Assembly (NCBI RefSeq): GCF_003254505.1
Contig: NZ_QFYP01000001.1
Coordinates: forward strand, 2,340,001 to 2,404,000
DNA length: 64,000 nt
From: Phenylobacterium hankyongense
GTDB lineage: Bacteria; Pseudomonadota; Alphaproteobacteria; Caulobacterales; Caulobacteraceae
Direction of reading: 5' to 3'
Position 1 is the stretch's first letter; each line of letters opens with the position of its first letter. The translations under genes were made by a program, and so were the position numbers. The notes beneath the pieces are model-generated. The model made no database searches. It saw only the letters and a list, made by a program, of their open reading frames with translations, and had not been told where the DNA came from. This document shows positions 9,143-18,591 of the stretch, piece after piece.

Positions 9143-10093
9143 ATGCCGGGCCACTTCTCAACCGACGCCGCGGAGCGGGCACAACCCCACGTGGGTATTG
9201 CAGGCGGAGCCGACGAGCCCGGCCGGCGCCGTGCAGGGGTGGTGCTTGGCGCGCTCGCCGCCGCGGCGGCGTCCCTGGCGCTGGCCTGGTGGCTCGGGGT
9301 CGACGACAACCGGCAGTTGGTCCGGACCGGCTCGCCGCCGGCCGTGAGCCCGTCCCGCCCGATCCCGCAGCGATCCTATGCCGGGGCGCCGGACGCCGGC
9401 CAGGTCGGCCGCGCCTACGACCAGGTGCGGGACGTCTACGCCGAAAGCGGCGCGGCGGGGCTCGTGCGGTTTTCGCGGACCTGCAGCGAATCGCTGCGGG
9501 CCGATCCACGGGTGCTCGATTTCTGCCTGGCCTTCGACCTGTACGCGGGGCCGGTGACCGCCTCGGGCGCGGCGGATGCGGAAACCCGCGCCTGGTTCGC
9601 CGATGGCTCGGCGCGGCGGCTCGCCGAGACCCGGGCCTCCCTGCCGCCCGCCGCCGACGCAGCCGCACGTCTCGCCGCCGTCCAGCGGCTGATGCGCGAC
9701 GCCAGCGGGATCGCCGAGGCAAGGAGCAAGCCCGTCCGCTCGGCCCCTGCGGTCCGCACCGCGACGGCCAAGGCCCGCCACGCCGCCCGCCCCGCAGCGG
9801 TGCGCCGCCCCGCCGCGATCGGCGGCCGGGCGCCGCCGGGGGCCAGATGCCAGCTGCGTTCGACGCCCGCCGATCGGACCGTCTGCGCCAGTCCGGGCCT
9901 CCAGGCTTCCGACCGCCGGATGCAGGCCGCGTACCGGGCGGCGCTGGCGTCGGGTGCGAATCGCGGGCGGCTCGGCCGCGACCAGGCTCGGTGGCGGGTG
10001 ACGCTGAACCGGGCCGCGCCGAACCGCGCCGCGGTGGGCGCGCTCTACGAAAGCCGTATCCGCGAGCTGCGGGCGATGGCCCGTCGAAGGTGA
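9143..10093 (+). CDS. Membrane-anchored protein with LprI-N-like C-terminus
   Basis: A 316-residue protein with GGAGGGA just upstream of ATG 9143. A cytoplasmic stretch of about 30 residues precedes one membrane helix near 33-52. The middle (about 85-190) is a helical domain containing a CSESLRADPRVLDFCLAFDL pair of cysteines. After an Ala/Arg-rich linker, the last 80 residues repeat the LprI/DUF1311 design: CQLRSTPADRTVC, then helices ending in YESRIRELRAM. It is therefore a larger relative of the protein at 4195-4830. The first helical domain resembles small envelope proteins of unknown role. Monocistronic as far as can be seen. Confidence 0.75.
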   Translation: MPGHFSTDAAERAQPHVGIAGGADEPGRRRAGVVLGALAAAAASLALAWWLGVDDNRQLVRTGSPPAVSPSRPIPQRSYAGAPDAGQVGRAYDQVRDVYAESGAAGLVRFSRTCSESLRADPRVLDFCLAFDLYAGPVTASGAADAETRAWFADGSARRLAETRASLPPAADAAARLAAVQRLMRDASGIAEARSKPVRSAPAVRTATAKARHAARPAAVRRPAAIGGRAPPGARCQLRSTPADRTVCASPGLQASDRRMQAAYRAALASGANRGRLGRDQARWRVTLNRAAPNRAAVGALYESRIRELRAMARRR

Positions 10094-10186
10094 TCGTCGA
10101 AGCCGATCGTTCGCAAGTTAAGCACTTGGTGACCGAAGCACCTCCGAACTCCGGGGTTCGACCGCCAGCGATCGGAACCCATACGC

Positions 10187-10432
10187 GTGATCCGTACATT
10201 TCCCCACTTTGACCACGGCGCCGCCCTCCGGGTGCCGCCGCCGCACGACGCGAAGAGTTGGCAGAAGCTGTGGGTCTGGCTGGGCGAGGACGCCCGGTCG
10301 GTGGCCGAGGCCGCCGCCGTCCAGGTCCGCACGCCCGAAGGCCCGGTGGTCGCCCACTGCGGCGACTGGATCGTGCTGTCCCACTCTGGCGCCTTCCACG
10401 TGGCCCACGCCGTTCGCGCCTGCGACGCCTAG
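10187..10432 (+). CDS. Small hypothetical protein
   Basis: An 81-residue open frame from GTG 10187. No recognised family. The composition is protein-like (tryptophans in SWQKLWVWLG, a CGDWIVLSHSGAFHV strand pair) rather than the Arg/Pro-rich composition of shadow frames here, which is the main argument for reality. No good ribosome binding site precedes the GTG. The gene sits alone between the LprI-like gene and the noncoding leader of the giant repeat gene. Could be a false positive. Confidence 0.4.
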   Translation: MIRTFPHFDHGAALRVPPPHDAKSWQKLWVWLGEDARSVAEAAAVQVRTPEGPVVAHCGDWIVLSHSGAFHVAHAVRACDA

Positions 10433-10723
10433 TTCAGTTAGGAACAGGCGAAATCCAGCTGTCCGACGGGCAGCTGATTCGCCGGGGCTCCCGGCAGGCC
10501 GCGAGGTCTAGATGCGGCGGATTGAAGCAACCGATCGGCTGTTTCTCTTCGCCGCACTCCGGGTTTTCCGTGCGGAGGGCAGGCCGGCGCGACTCAGTGT
10601 AACCAATTTGAAAGGGTACGTCCGCGTAGGTACCCGCGTGCGAAACCCGCATGAGTTGTCGTTGTCCTGATTCTCTAGGCTCGAAGTCTTTCCGTCGCGC
10701 CAGACCTGACCCGGGGGGGTTAT
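10433..10723. other. Noncoding leader upstream of the giant repeat gene
   Basis: About 290 bases without a convincing gene. It presumably carries the promoter of the 7.7-kb repeat gene; a run of seven G (10713-10719) five bases before the ATG acts as a G-rich ribosome binding region. I could not identify a confident sigma-factor promoter or operator. Confidence 0.5.
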
Positions 10724-13700
10724 ATGTCGATCTCGATGCTGTCGGCCGCCCAAATTGGCGCCCTGTCGACGACCGCCATCACTGGCCTGAGCACGACGGA
10801 CATGTCGCAGCTGAGCTCAACGCAGCTCGGGGCGATCAGCACCACAGGCATTGCAGTCCTGGACACGACGCAGGTCGCGGCGATCACGCCGACCAGCGTC
10901 AAGGGCCTCAAGGCCAGCCAGATCCCTTACTTCCAGAACGCGGTGATCTTCGACACCGGGCAGCTGGCGGTGTTCAACGCCTCCAACATCGGCGCCCTGA
11001 CCAGCACCCAGCTGACCGCCTTTGATACGACGCACATGGTGGCGCTGGCGGCGACGCAGGTCGCGGCCCTGTCCACCACGACGCTGTCCTCGCTGGACTC
11101 CACCCACATCGGCGCGCTGAACGCCACCCAGGTGAAGGCGCTGACGGTCGGCCAGCTGCAGGCGCTGAACACCACCGACATGGGCGAGTTCACCTCGACC
11201 CAGATCGCCAGCCTGTCGACGAGCCAACTGGGCGCCCTGTCGTCCACCAACCTGACGGCGCTGGACACCACCCAGCTGACCGGATTCTCCTCGACGCAGG
11301 TGGGGGCGCTGACGGCGACCACGCTGGGCGGGCTGAGCGCGACGCAGGTGAACATCTGGGATTCGACCCAGATCTCCGGCCTGACCTCGGTGCAGCTGAA
11401 GAGCCTGTCGACGACGGACTTCAGTGACTTCACGACCACCCAGGTCGGCGGCTTCACGTCGACCCAGCTCGGCGCCCTGTCGAGCACCAACTTCAACTCG
11501 CTGGACTCCACGACCGTCCAGGGCCTGACCACGACGCAGCTGAAGGGGCTCACCACCACCCAGCTGGCGGGTCTGACCACCACCGACGTGGGCGACTTCT
11601 CCTCGACGCAGATCGCGGCCTTGGCCACCACCCAGCTGACGGCGCTGACCTCGACCAACCTCTCGGCCCTGGACACCACCCAGGCCCAGGCCCTGACGAC
11701 CAGCCAGATCCAGTCGCTGACGGCGACCCAGATCCGCGGCCTGAGCACGACCGACGCCGGCGACCTGACGACCACCCAGATCGGCGCCCTGACGGCGGCC
11801 CAGGTGGGCGCGCTCAGCGCCTCGGCGCTGTCGACCTTCGACACCACCCAGCTGCAGACCCTGAACACCACCCAGGTGAAGGGCCTGACCGCCACCCAGC
11901 TGAGCGGGCTCTCCAGCACGGCGGCGGGCGAGCTTTCCACCACCCAGGTGGCCGCGCTCGGCGCGACCCAGGTGGCGGCGCTGACCACCACCAACCTGGC
12001 GGTGCTCGACACCACCCAGTTCCAGGCGCTGAACACCACCCAGATCAAGAGCCTGACCACGTCGCAGCTGTCGGGCCTCTCCAGCACCAACGTGGCTGAG
12101 CTGAGCTCGACCCAGGTGTCGGCCTTCGCCCCGACCCAGCTGTCGGCGCTGACCTCGACCAACCTGACGGCGCTCGACACCACCCAACTCGCAGGCCTGA
12201 CCTCGACCCAGGTCGGCGCCCTGACCGCCACGACCCTCGGCGGCCTGACCTCGACCCAGGCCGGCGGTCTGGACTCAACGCAGCTCTCGGGCCTGACCGC
12301 GGTTCAGCTCAAGGGCCTGACGACCACCGACTTCAGCGACTTCACGACGACGCAGGTGGGCGGATTCACCTCCACCCAGCTCGGCGCCCTGTCGACCACC
12401 AACTTCAACTCGCTGGATTCGACCACGATCCAGGGGCTGAGCACCACCCAGATCAAGGGCCTGACGTCGAGCCAGCTGGCCGGCCTCACCACCACCGACG
12501 TGGGCGACTTCTCCTCGACCCAGGTCGCCGGACTGACGACGACGCAGCTCACCGGCCTGTCGTCGACCAACCTCTCGGCGTTGGACACCACCCAGGCGCA
12601 AGCCCTCGACACCAGCCAGATGAAGTCGCTGAGCGCGACCCAGCTCAAGGGGCTGACGAGCACCGACGCCGGTGACCTGACCACCACCCAGATCGCCGCC
12701 CTGGCGGCCACGCAGGTGGGCGCCCTGGCGGCGACCACCCTGTCGGCCCTCGACACGACGCAGTTCCAGACCCTCAACACCACCCAGGTGAAGGGGCTGA
12801 CCACGACCCAGCTGCAGGGTCTGAGCACCACCGACTTCGCCGACTTCACGTCGACGCAGATCAACGCCCTGGCGGCCACCCAGGTGGCGGCGGTGAGCAC
12901 GACCAATCTTTCGGCGCTCGACACCACTCAGTTCCAGGCGCTGGACACCACCCAGATCAAGAGCCTGACCACGACCCAGCTGGCGGGCCTTTCCAGCACC
13001 AACGCGGCCGAGTTCTCCTCGACCCAGGTGGCTGCGCTTTCGTCGGTGCAGGCCGCCGCGCTGAGCAGCACCAACCTGGCGGCTCTGGACACCACCCAGA
13101 CCTCCGGCCTGACCTCGACCCAGGTGGGCGCGCTGTCGACCACCACCCTGTCGGGCATGACGTCGACGCAGATCCAGGCGCTGAACTCGACGCAGGTCTC
13201 CGGCCTGACGGCGACGCAGCTTAAGAGCCTGTCGACCACCGACTTCGGCGACTTCACCACGACGCAGATCGACGGCCTCGGCTCGACGCAGCTGGGCGCG
13301 CTGTCGACCACCAACCTGAACTCGCTGGACTCCACCACCGTCCAGGCGCTGACGACGACCCAGCTGAAGGGTCTGACGACGACCCAGATGGCGGGTCTGA
13401 CCACCACCGACGTGGGCGACTTCTCCTCGACGCAGATCGCCGCGCTGGCGGCGACCCAGCTGACGGCGCTGACCTCGACCAACCTCTCGGCGCTCGACAG
13501 CACCCAGACCCAGGCGCTGACCACGACCCAGGTCCAGGCGCTGACGGCGACCCAGCTGAGGGGCCTGACCACCACCGACGCCGGTGAGCTGACCACGACG
13601 CAGGTCGGCGCCCTGACGGCCACGCAGGTGGGCGCCCTGACGGCGACCACCCTGTCGGCCTTCGACACCACCCAGTTCCAGACCCTGAACAGCACCCAGG

Positions 13701-16700
13701 TGAAGGGGCTGACGGCGACCCAGCTCCAGGGCCTGAGCACCACCGATATCGGCGAATTCAGCACCACCCAGATCGGCGCGCTGGCCGCGACCCAGCTGGC
13801 GGCGCTGAGCACGACCAACCTCTCGGCGCTCGACACCACCCAGACCCAGGCGCTGACCACCACCCAGGTGAAGGCGCTCACCACCACCCAGCTGGGCGGC
13901 CTCTCCACCACCGACATGGGTGAGTTGCTGACGACCCAGGTCGGGGCGCTGGCTTCGACCCAGCTGTCGGCGCTGTCGTCGACCAACCTGACGTCGCTCG
14001 ACACCACCCAGCTCGCGGGCCTGAACTCGACCCAGGTGGGGACGCTCTCCACCACCACCCTGGGCGCGCTCAGCTCGACCCAGATCCAGGGGCTGGACAC
14101 GACGCAGGTCGGCGGCCTGACGGCGGCGCAGCTGAAGAGCCTGTCGACCACCGACTTCGGCGACTTCACGACGACGCAGGTCGGCGGGTTCACCTCGACC
14201 CAGCTCGGCTCGCTCTCCAGCACCAACTTCAACTCGCTGGACTCGACGACCGTCCAGGCGCTGACGACGACCCAGCTGAAGGGTCTGACGACCACCGAAA
14301 TGGCGGGGCTGACCACCACCGACGTGGGCGACTTCTCCTCGACCCAGATCGCGGCGCTGGCGGCGACCCAGCTGACGGCGCTCACCTCGACCAACCTCTC
14401 GGCGCTGGACAGCACCCAGACTCAGGCGCTGACCACGACCCAGGTGCAGGCGCTGACGGCGACCCAGCTGAGGGGCCTGACCACAACCGACGCCGGTGAG
14501 CTGACGACGACGCAGATCGGCGCCCTGACGCCGGTCCAGGTCGGCGCCCTGACCGCGACCACGCTGTCGGCCCTCGACACGACCCAGTTCCAGACCCTCA
14601 AGACCACCCAGGTGCAGGGCCTGACGACGACCCAGCTCCAGGGTCTGAGCACCACCGACATCGGCGAATTCAGCACGACCCAGGTCGGCGCGCTGGCCGC
14701 GACCCAGCTGGCGGCGCTGAGCACGACGAACCTCTCGGCGCTGGACAGCACCCAGACCCAGGCGTTGACCACCACCCAGGTGAAGGCGCTGACCACCACC
14801 CAGATGGGGGGTCTCTCCACCACCGACATGGGTGAGCTGCTGACGACCCAGGTCGGGGCGCTGGCTTCGACCCAGCTGTCGGCCCTGACGTCGACCAACC
14901 TGACGTCGCTCGACACCACCCAGCTGGCCGGCCTGTCGTCGACCCAGCTCGGGACGCTGTCCACCACCACCCTGGGCGCCTTCGACTCCACCCAGATCCA
15001 GGGGCTGAACTCGACGCAGGTCGGCGGCCTGACCGTGACCCAGCTGAAGAGCCTGTCGACCACCGACTTCGGCGACTTCACGACCACCCAGATCGACGGC
15101 CTCGGCTCGACGCAACTGGGCGCGCTGTCGACCACCAACCTGAACTCGCTGGACTCCACCACCGTCCAGGCGCTGTCGACGACCCAGCTGAAGGGTCTGA
15201 CGACGACCCAGATGGCGGGTCTGACCACCACCGACGTGGGCGACTTCTCCTCGACCCAGATCGCGGCGCTGGCGGCGACCCAGCTGACGGCGCTGACCTC
15301 GACCAATCTCTCGGCCCTGGACAGCACCCAGACCCAGGCGCTGACCACGACCCAGGTCCAGGCGCTGACCGCGACCCAGCTGAGGGGCCTGACCACCACC
15401 GACGCCGGTGAGCTGACCACGACGCAGGTCGGCGCCCTGACGGCCACGCAGGTCGGCGCCCTGACGGCGACCACGCTGTCGGCCTTCGACACGACGCAGT
15501 TCCAGACCCTCAAGACCACCCAGGTGCAGGGCCTGACCACCACCCAGCTCCAGGGCCTGAGCACCACCGATATCGGCGAATTCAGCACCACCCAGGTCGG
15601 CGCGCTGGCCGCGACCCAGGTCGCGGCGCTGAGCACGACGAACCTCTCGGCGCTCGACACCACCCAGACCCAGGCGCTGACCACCACCCAGGTGAAGGCG
15701 CTCACCACCGCTCAGCTCGGCGGCCTCGCCACCACCGACATCGGCGAACTGACCACCACACAGGTCGGCGCGCTGACCGCGACCCAGGTCGCGGCGCTGG
15801 GGGCCACCAACCTCTCTGCCCTCGACACCAGCCAGTTCCAGGCCCTGAACACCACCCAGGTGAAGGGGCTGACGATCGCCCAGCTGCAGGGGCTGAACAC
15901 CACCGACATGGACGAGTTCGCCTCGACCCAGCTCGGGGCCCTGACCGCCGCCCAGCTGAACGCCATGTCGTCCACCAACCTGGGTGAGCTCAGCACCACC
16001 CAGCTGACCGGCCTCACGTCCACCCAGGTGGGCGGCCTGTCGTCGGCCAACCTGGCGTCCTTCGACACCACGCAGCTCGGCTCGCTCTCCACCACCCAGG
16101 TGGCCGGGCTGACGGCGACGCTGCTGCGCGGGATCTCGACGACGGACTTCGGCAAGCTGACGACCACGCAGCTCGACTCCTTCTCCTCGACCCAGCTTGG
16201 AGCGCTCAGCGCCACCAACCTGTCGACGATGGACGCGACCCAGATCCAGGGGCTGAACACCACCCAGCTCAAGGGCATCACGGCGACCCAGCTGCAGGGC
16301 CTGAACACCACCGACATGGCGGAGTTCACCTCGACCCAGGTGGCGGCGCTCTCCACCACCCAACTGCTCGCCCTGTCCTCGACCAACCTGACGGCGCTGG
16401 ACACCACCCAGCTCGCCGGCCTGAACTCGACCCAGGTGGGCACGCTCACCACCACCACGCTCGGGGCCCTGGCCGCGACGCAGGTCGGCGGTCTGGACGC
16501 GACCCAGGTCTCCGGCCTGACCGCGACCCAGCTGAAGAGCCTGTCGACGACGGACTTCGGTGATTTCACGACCACCCAGGTCGGCGGCTTCAGCTCCACC
16601 CAGCTGGGCGCTCTGTCGGCGACCAACTTCGCCTCGATCGACTCCACCACGGTCCAGGGCCTGACGACGACGCAGCTTAAGGGCCTGACGACGACCGAGA

Positions 16701-18406
16701 TGGCGGGCCTGTCCACCACCGACGTGGGCGAGTTCCTGGCCACCCAGATCGCGGGCCTGGCGGCGACGCAGCTGGCCGCGCTGGACTCGACCAACGTCTC
16801 CGCCCTCGACACCACCCAGTCGCAGGCGCTGACCACGACGCAGATCCAGTCGCTGACCGCGACCCAGATCCGCGGCCTGACGACGACCGACGCCGGGGAC
16901 CTGGCGGCCACCCAGATCGGGGCGCTGACGGCGGCTCAGGTGGGGGCGCTCAGCGCCACCGCGCTGTCGACCTTCGACACCACCCAGCTGCAGACCCTGA
17001 ACACCACCCAGGTGAAGGGCCTGACGACGACGCAACTGGCGGGCCTGTCGACCACGGCGGTGAACGAGTTCTCCACCACCCAGATCGGCGCGCTCGCCCC
17101 GACCCAGGTGGCGGCGCTCGGCTCGACCAACCTCTCGCAGCTGGACACCACCCAGGCCCAGGCCCTGACCTCCACGCAGCTGCAGGCGATCACCGCCGCC
17201 CAGTTGCTGGCGCTCTCGACCACGGACATCGGTGAGCTCAACACCACGCAGGTGAGCGCGCTCACCGCGACCCAGGTGGGCAGCCTCGGCACGACCAACT
17301 TCTCGGCCCTGGACTCGACCCAGGTGCTGGGCCTCAGCACCACCCAGGTGAAGGGGGTGACCACCACCCAGCTCGGCGCGCTCTCGACCACCGACGTCAC
17401 CGAGTTCACCTCCACCCAGCTCGGCGCCCTGACCGCGCTGCAGCTCGGCGCGCTCTCGACCACCAACGTCGCCCAGATCGACACCACCCAGGTGACCGGC
17501 CTGAGCTCCACGCAGGTGGGCGGCCTCTCGAGCGCCAGCATCTCGGCCTGGGACACCACCCAGATCCAGACCCTGAACTCGACCCAGGTGCACGGCCTGA
17601 GCACGACCCAGCTGAGAGCGCTGACCACCACCGACTTCGCCAAGCTGACCACGACCCAGCTCAGCGCCCTGACCTCGACCCAGCTCGGCTCGCTCTCGAC
17701 GACCAACCTGTCGTCGATGGACTCCACCGGGATCCAGGCGCTCGGGACGACCCAGCTGGCGGGTCTCACGACCACCCAGATGGCCGGCCTGACCACGACC
17801 GACGTCGGCGAGTTCAACACCACCCAGATCGCCGCCCTCAGCGCGACCCAGGTGGCGGGCATGGGCGCGGCCAACCTTTCGGCCCTGGACACCAGCCAGA
17901 CCCAGGCGCTGAACACCACCCAGATCAAGGCCCTGACCACGACGCAGGTCGCCGGGCTCTCGACGACGGACATGGGCGAACTGACCACGACGCAGATCGG
18001 CGCGCTCACGGTCGGCCAGCTGGCGGCCCTGAACACGACCAACCTGGCGGCGATGGACACCACCCAGGTGAACACGCTGAACACCACCCAGCTGCGCGGC
18101 CTGACGACGACGCAGATCGGCAGCCTCGACACCACCAACTTCGAGGAACTGACCACGACCCAGGTCGGATCGCTGGCTACCTCGCAGGTCGCCGCGCTCT
18201 CCACCACGGTGATCGGCGCGCTCTCCACGACCCAGCTGGGCGGCCTGCTCTCCACCCAGATCGGCGCGATCACCACCACGCAGATCGACCAGCTCACGAC
18301 CACCAACATCAGCGCGATGTCGACGACCCAGCTCGCCGGCTTCACGCAGGTGCAGGTCCAGAGCATGGACGGCCCGCAGATCGACGCCTACCTGGCGGCG
18401 AGCTAG
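10724..18406 (+). CDS. Giant octapeptide-repeat protein (2560 aa)
   Basis: One uninterrupted 2560-residue frame composed almost wholly of an eight-residue repeat, consensus L-[STDN]-[ST]-T-Q-[ILV]-x-[AG], roughly 315-320 copies. The only clear phase break is a six-residue unit (FQNAVI) near residues 70-75. Thr and Ser dominate; charged residues are sparse and I saw no cysteine. There is no Sec or lipoprotein signal, no membrane helix and no recognisable enzymatic, anchor or RTX domain; the C-terminus fades out in variant repeats ending QIDAYLAAS. Position 2 (S/T/D/N) and position 5 (Q/D/N) fit a helix capping-box spacing, while the Thr content would also suit a beta-solenoid, so the fold is open. 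Its role is unknown; an adhesin, filament or matrix scaffold is inference. A strong terminator follows it and an OGT-type glycosyltransferase lies next. Confidence 0.9.
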   Translation: MSISMLSAAQIGALSTTAITGLSTTDMSQLSSTQLGAISTTGIAVLDTTQVAAITPTSVKGLKASQIPYFQNAVIFDTGQLAVFNASNIGALTSTQLTAFDTTHMVALAATQVAALSTTTLSSLDSTHIGALNATQVKALTVGQLQALNTTDMGEFTSTQIASLSTSQLGALSSTNLTALDTTQLTGFSSTQVGALTATTLGGLSATQVNIWDSTQISGLTSVQLKSLSTTDFSDFTTTQVGGFTSTQLGALSSTNFNSLDSTTVQGLTTTQLKGLTTTQLAGLTTTDVGDFSSTQIAALATTQLTALTSTNLSALDTTQAQALTTSQIQSLTATQIRGLSTTDAGDLTTTQIGALTAAQVGALSASALSTFDTTQLQTLNTTQVKGLTATQLSGLSSTAAGELSTTQVAALGATQVAALTTTNLAVLDTTQFQALNTTQIKSLTTSQLSGLSSTNVAELSSTQVSAFAPTQLSALTSTNLTALDTTQLAGLTSTQVGALTATTLGGLTSTQAGGLDSTQLSGLTAVQLKGLTTTDFSDFTTTQVGGFTSTQLGALSTTNFNSLDSTTIQGLSTTQIKGLTSSQLAGLTTTDVGDFSSTQVAGLTTTQLTGLSSTNLSALDTTQAQALDTSQMKSLSATQLKGLTSTDAGDLTTTQIAALAATQVGALAATTLSALDTTQFQTLNTTQVKGLTTTQLQGLSTTDFADFTSTQINALAATQVAAVSTTNLSALDTTQFQALDTTQIKSLTTTQLAGLSSTNAAEFSSTQVAALSSVQAAALSSTNLAALDTTQTSGLTSTQVGALSTTTLSGMTSTQIQALNSTQVSGLTATQLKSLSTTDFGDFTTTQIDGLGSTQLGALSTTNLNSLDSTTVQALTTTQLKGLTTTQMAGLTTTDVGDFSSTQIAALAATQLTALTSTNLSALDSTQTQALTTTQVQALTATQLRGLTTTDAGELTTTQVGALTATQVGALTATTLSAFDTTQFQTLNSTQVKGLTATQLQGLSTTDIGEFSTTQIGALAATQLAALSTTNLSALDTTQTQALTTTQVKALTTTQLGGLSTTDMGELLTTQVGALASTQLSALSSTNLTSLDTTQLAGLNSTQVGTLSTTTLGALSSTQIQGLDTTQVGGLTAAQLKSLSTTDFGDFTTTQVGGFTSTQLGSLSSTNFNSLDSTTVQALTTTQLKGLTTTEMAGLTTTDVGDFSSTQIAALAATQLTALTSTNLSALDSTQTQALTTTQVQALTATQLRGLTTTDAGELTTTQIGALTPVQVGALTATTLSALDTTQFQTLKTTQVQGLTTTQLQGLSTTDIGEFSTTQVGALAATQLAALSTTNLSALDSTQTQALTTTQVKALTTTQMGGLSTTDMGELLTTQVGALASTQLSALTSTNLTSLDTTQLAGLSSTQLGTLSTTTLGAFDSTQIQGLNSTQVGGLTVTQLKSLSTTDFGDFTTTQIDGLGSTQLGALSTTNLNSLDSTTVQALSTTQLKGLTTTQMAGLTTTDVGDFSSTQIAALAATQLTALTSTNLSALDSTQTQALTTTQVQALTATQLRGLTTTDAGELTTTQVGALTATQVGALTATTLSAFDTTQFQTLKTTQVQGLTTTQLQGLSTTDIGEFSTTQVGALAATQVAALSTTNLSALDTTQTQALTTTQVKALTTAQLGGLATTDIGELTTTQVGALTATQVAALGATNLSALDTSQFQALNTTQVKGLTIAQLQGLNTTDMDEFASTQLGALTAAQLNAMSSTNLGELSTTQLTGLTSTQVGGLSSANLASFDTTQLGSLSTTQVAGLTATLLRGISTTDFGKLTTTQLDSFSSTQLGALSATNLSTMDATQIQGLNTTQLKGITATQLQGLNTTDMAEFTSTQVAALSTTQLLALSSTNLTALDTTQLAGLNSTQVGTLTTTTLGALAATQVGGLDATQVSGLTATQLKSLSTTDFGDFTTTQVGGFSSTQLGALSATNFASIDSTTVQGLTTTQLKGLTTTEMAGLSTTDVGEFLATQIAGLAATQLAALDSTNVSALDTTQSQALTTTQIQSLTATQIRGLTTTDAGDLAATQIGALTAAQVGALSATALSTFDTTQLQTLNTTQVKGLTTTQLAGLSTTAVNEFSTTQIGALAPTQVAALGSTNLSQLDTTQAQALTSTQLQAITAAQLLALSTTDIGELNTTQVSALTATQVGSLGTTNFSALDSTQVLGLSTTQVKGVTTTQLGALSTTDVTEFTSTQLGALTALQLGALSTTNVAQIDTTQVTGLSSTQVGGLSSASISAWDTTQIQTLNSTQVHGLSTTQLRALTTTDFAKLTTTQLSALTSTQLGSLSTTNLSSMDSTGIQALGTTQLAGLTTTQMAGLTTTDVGEFNTTQIAALSATQVAGMGAANLSALDTSQTQALNTTQIKALTTTQVAGLSTTDMGELTTTQIGALTVGQLAALNTTNLAAMDTTQVNTLNTTQLRGLTTTQIGSLDTTNFEELTTTQVGSLATSQVAALSTTVIGALSTTQLGGLLSTQIGAITTTQIDQLTTTNISAMSTTQLAGFTQVQVQSMDGPQIDAYLAAS
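11405..15964 (+). repeat. Five consecutive 912-bp higher-order repeat units
   Basis: Within the giant gene the octad carrying TTDF recurs at 11405, 12317, 13229, 14141 and 15053, exactly 912 bases apart each time (38 octads, 304 residues). Further TTDF octads lie at 16133, 16541 and 17621, with intervals of 1080, 408 and 1080 bases, all multiples of 24. Inside a unit, octads are grouped mostly in sets of seven (168 bases) that start with a TTD-x-G-[DE] octad, plus one set of ten. Some stretches are nearly identical at the DNA level (for example around 13393 and 15217), indicating recent duplication or gene conversion. Confidence 0.9.
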
Positions 18407-18415
18407 TCAACGGCA

Positions 18416-18453
18416 GGCGACGGTCGCGGCCTCCGCGACCGTCGCCGCCTTTT
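18416..18453 (+). terminator. Rho-independent terminator after the giant repeat gene
   Basis: A perfect 14-bp GC-rich stem (18416-18429 pairing with 18433-18446) with a three-base loop, followed after GCC by TTTT, starts ten bases after the stop codon. It should end transcription of the repeat gene, so the downstream glycosyltransferase probably has its own promoter in 18454-18591. Confidence 0.88.
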
Positions 18454-18591
18454 GGCCGGTGCGGCGTGATGGCGCTGGCGGCCCGGAGCGCTGCTATCCG
18501 ATTGGTCGCCCCTGGGCGCCATGCCATGATTTCCTGACCCGAATCGTCGCGGCGACCTGCGCTTCGCACTCCCGCAGCCAGGCCCCGCGAC

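Noticed and set aside
12275..17593. A 1772-residue antisense open frame across the giant repeat gene (and other long antisense frames there)
   Set aside because: The 24-base repeat lacks stop codons in several frames, so long frames arise mechanically; the antisense products are Arg/Gly/Gln-rich and carry no recognisable domain. The sense frame is supported by the ordered octad pattern.
11405..18406. Possible CRISPR-like array of short regular repeats
   Set aside because: The 24-base units are coding, contiguous (no spacers) and variable, so they are protein repeats.
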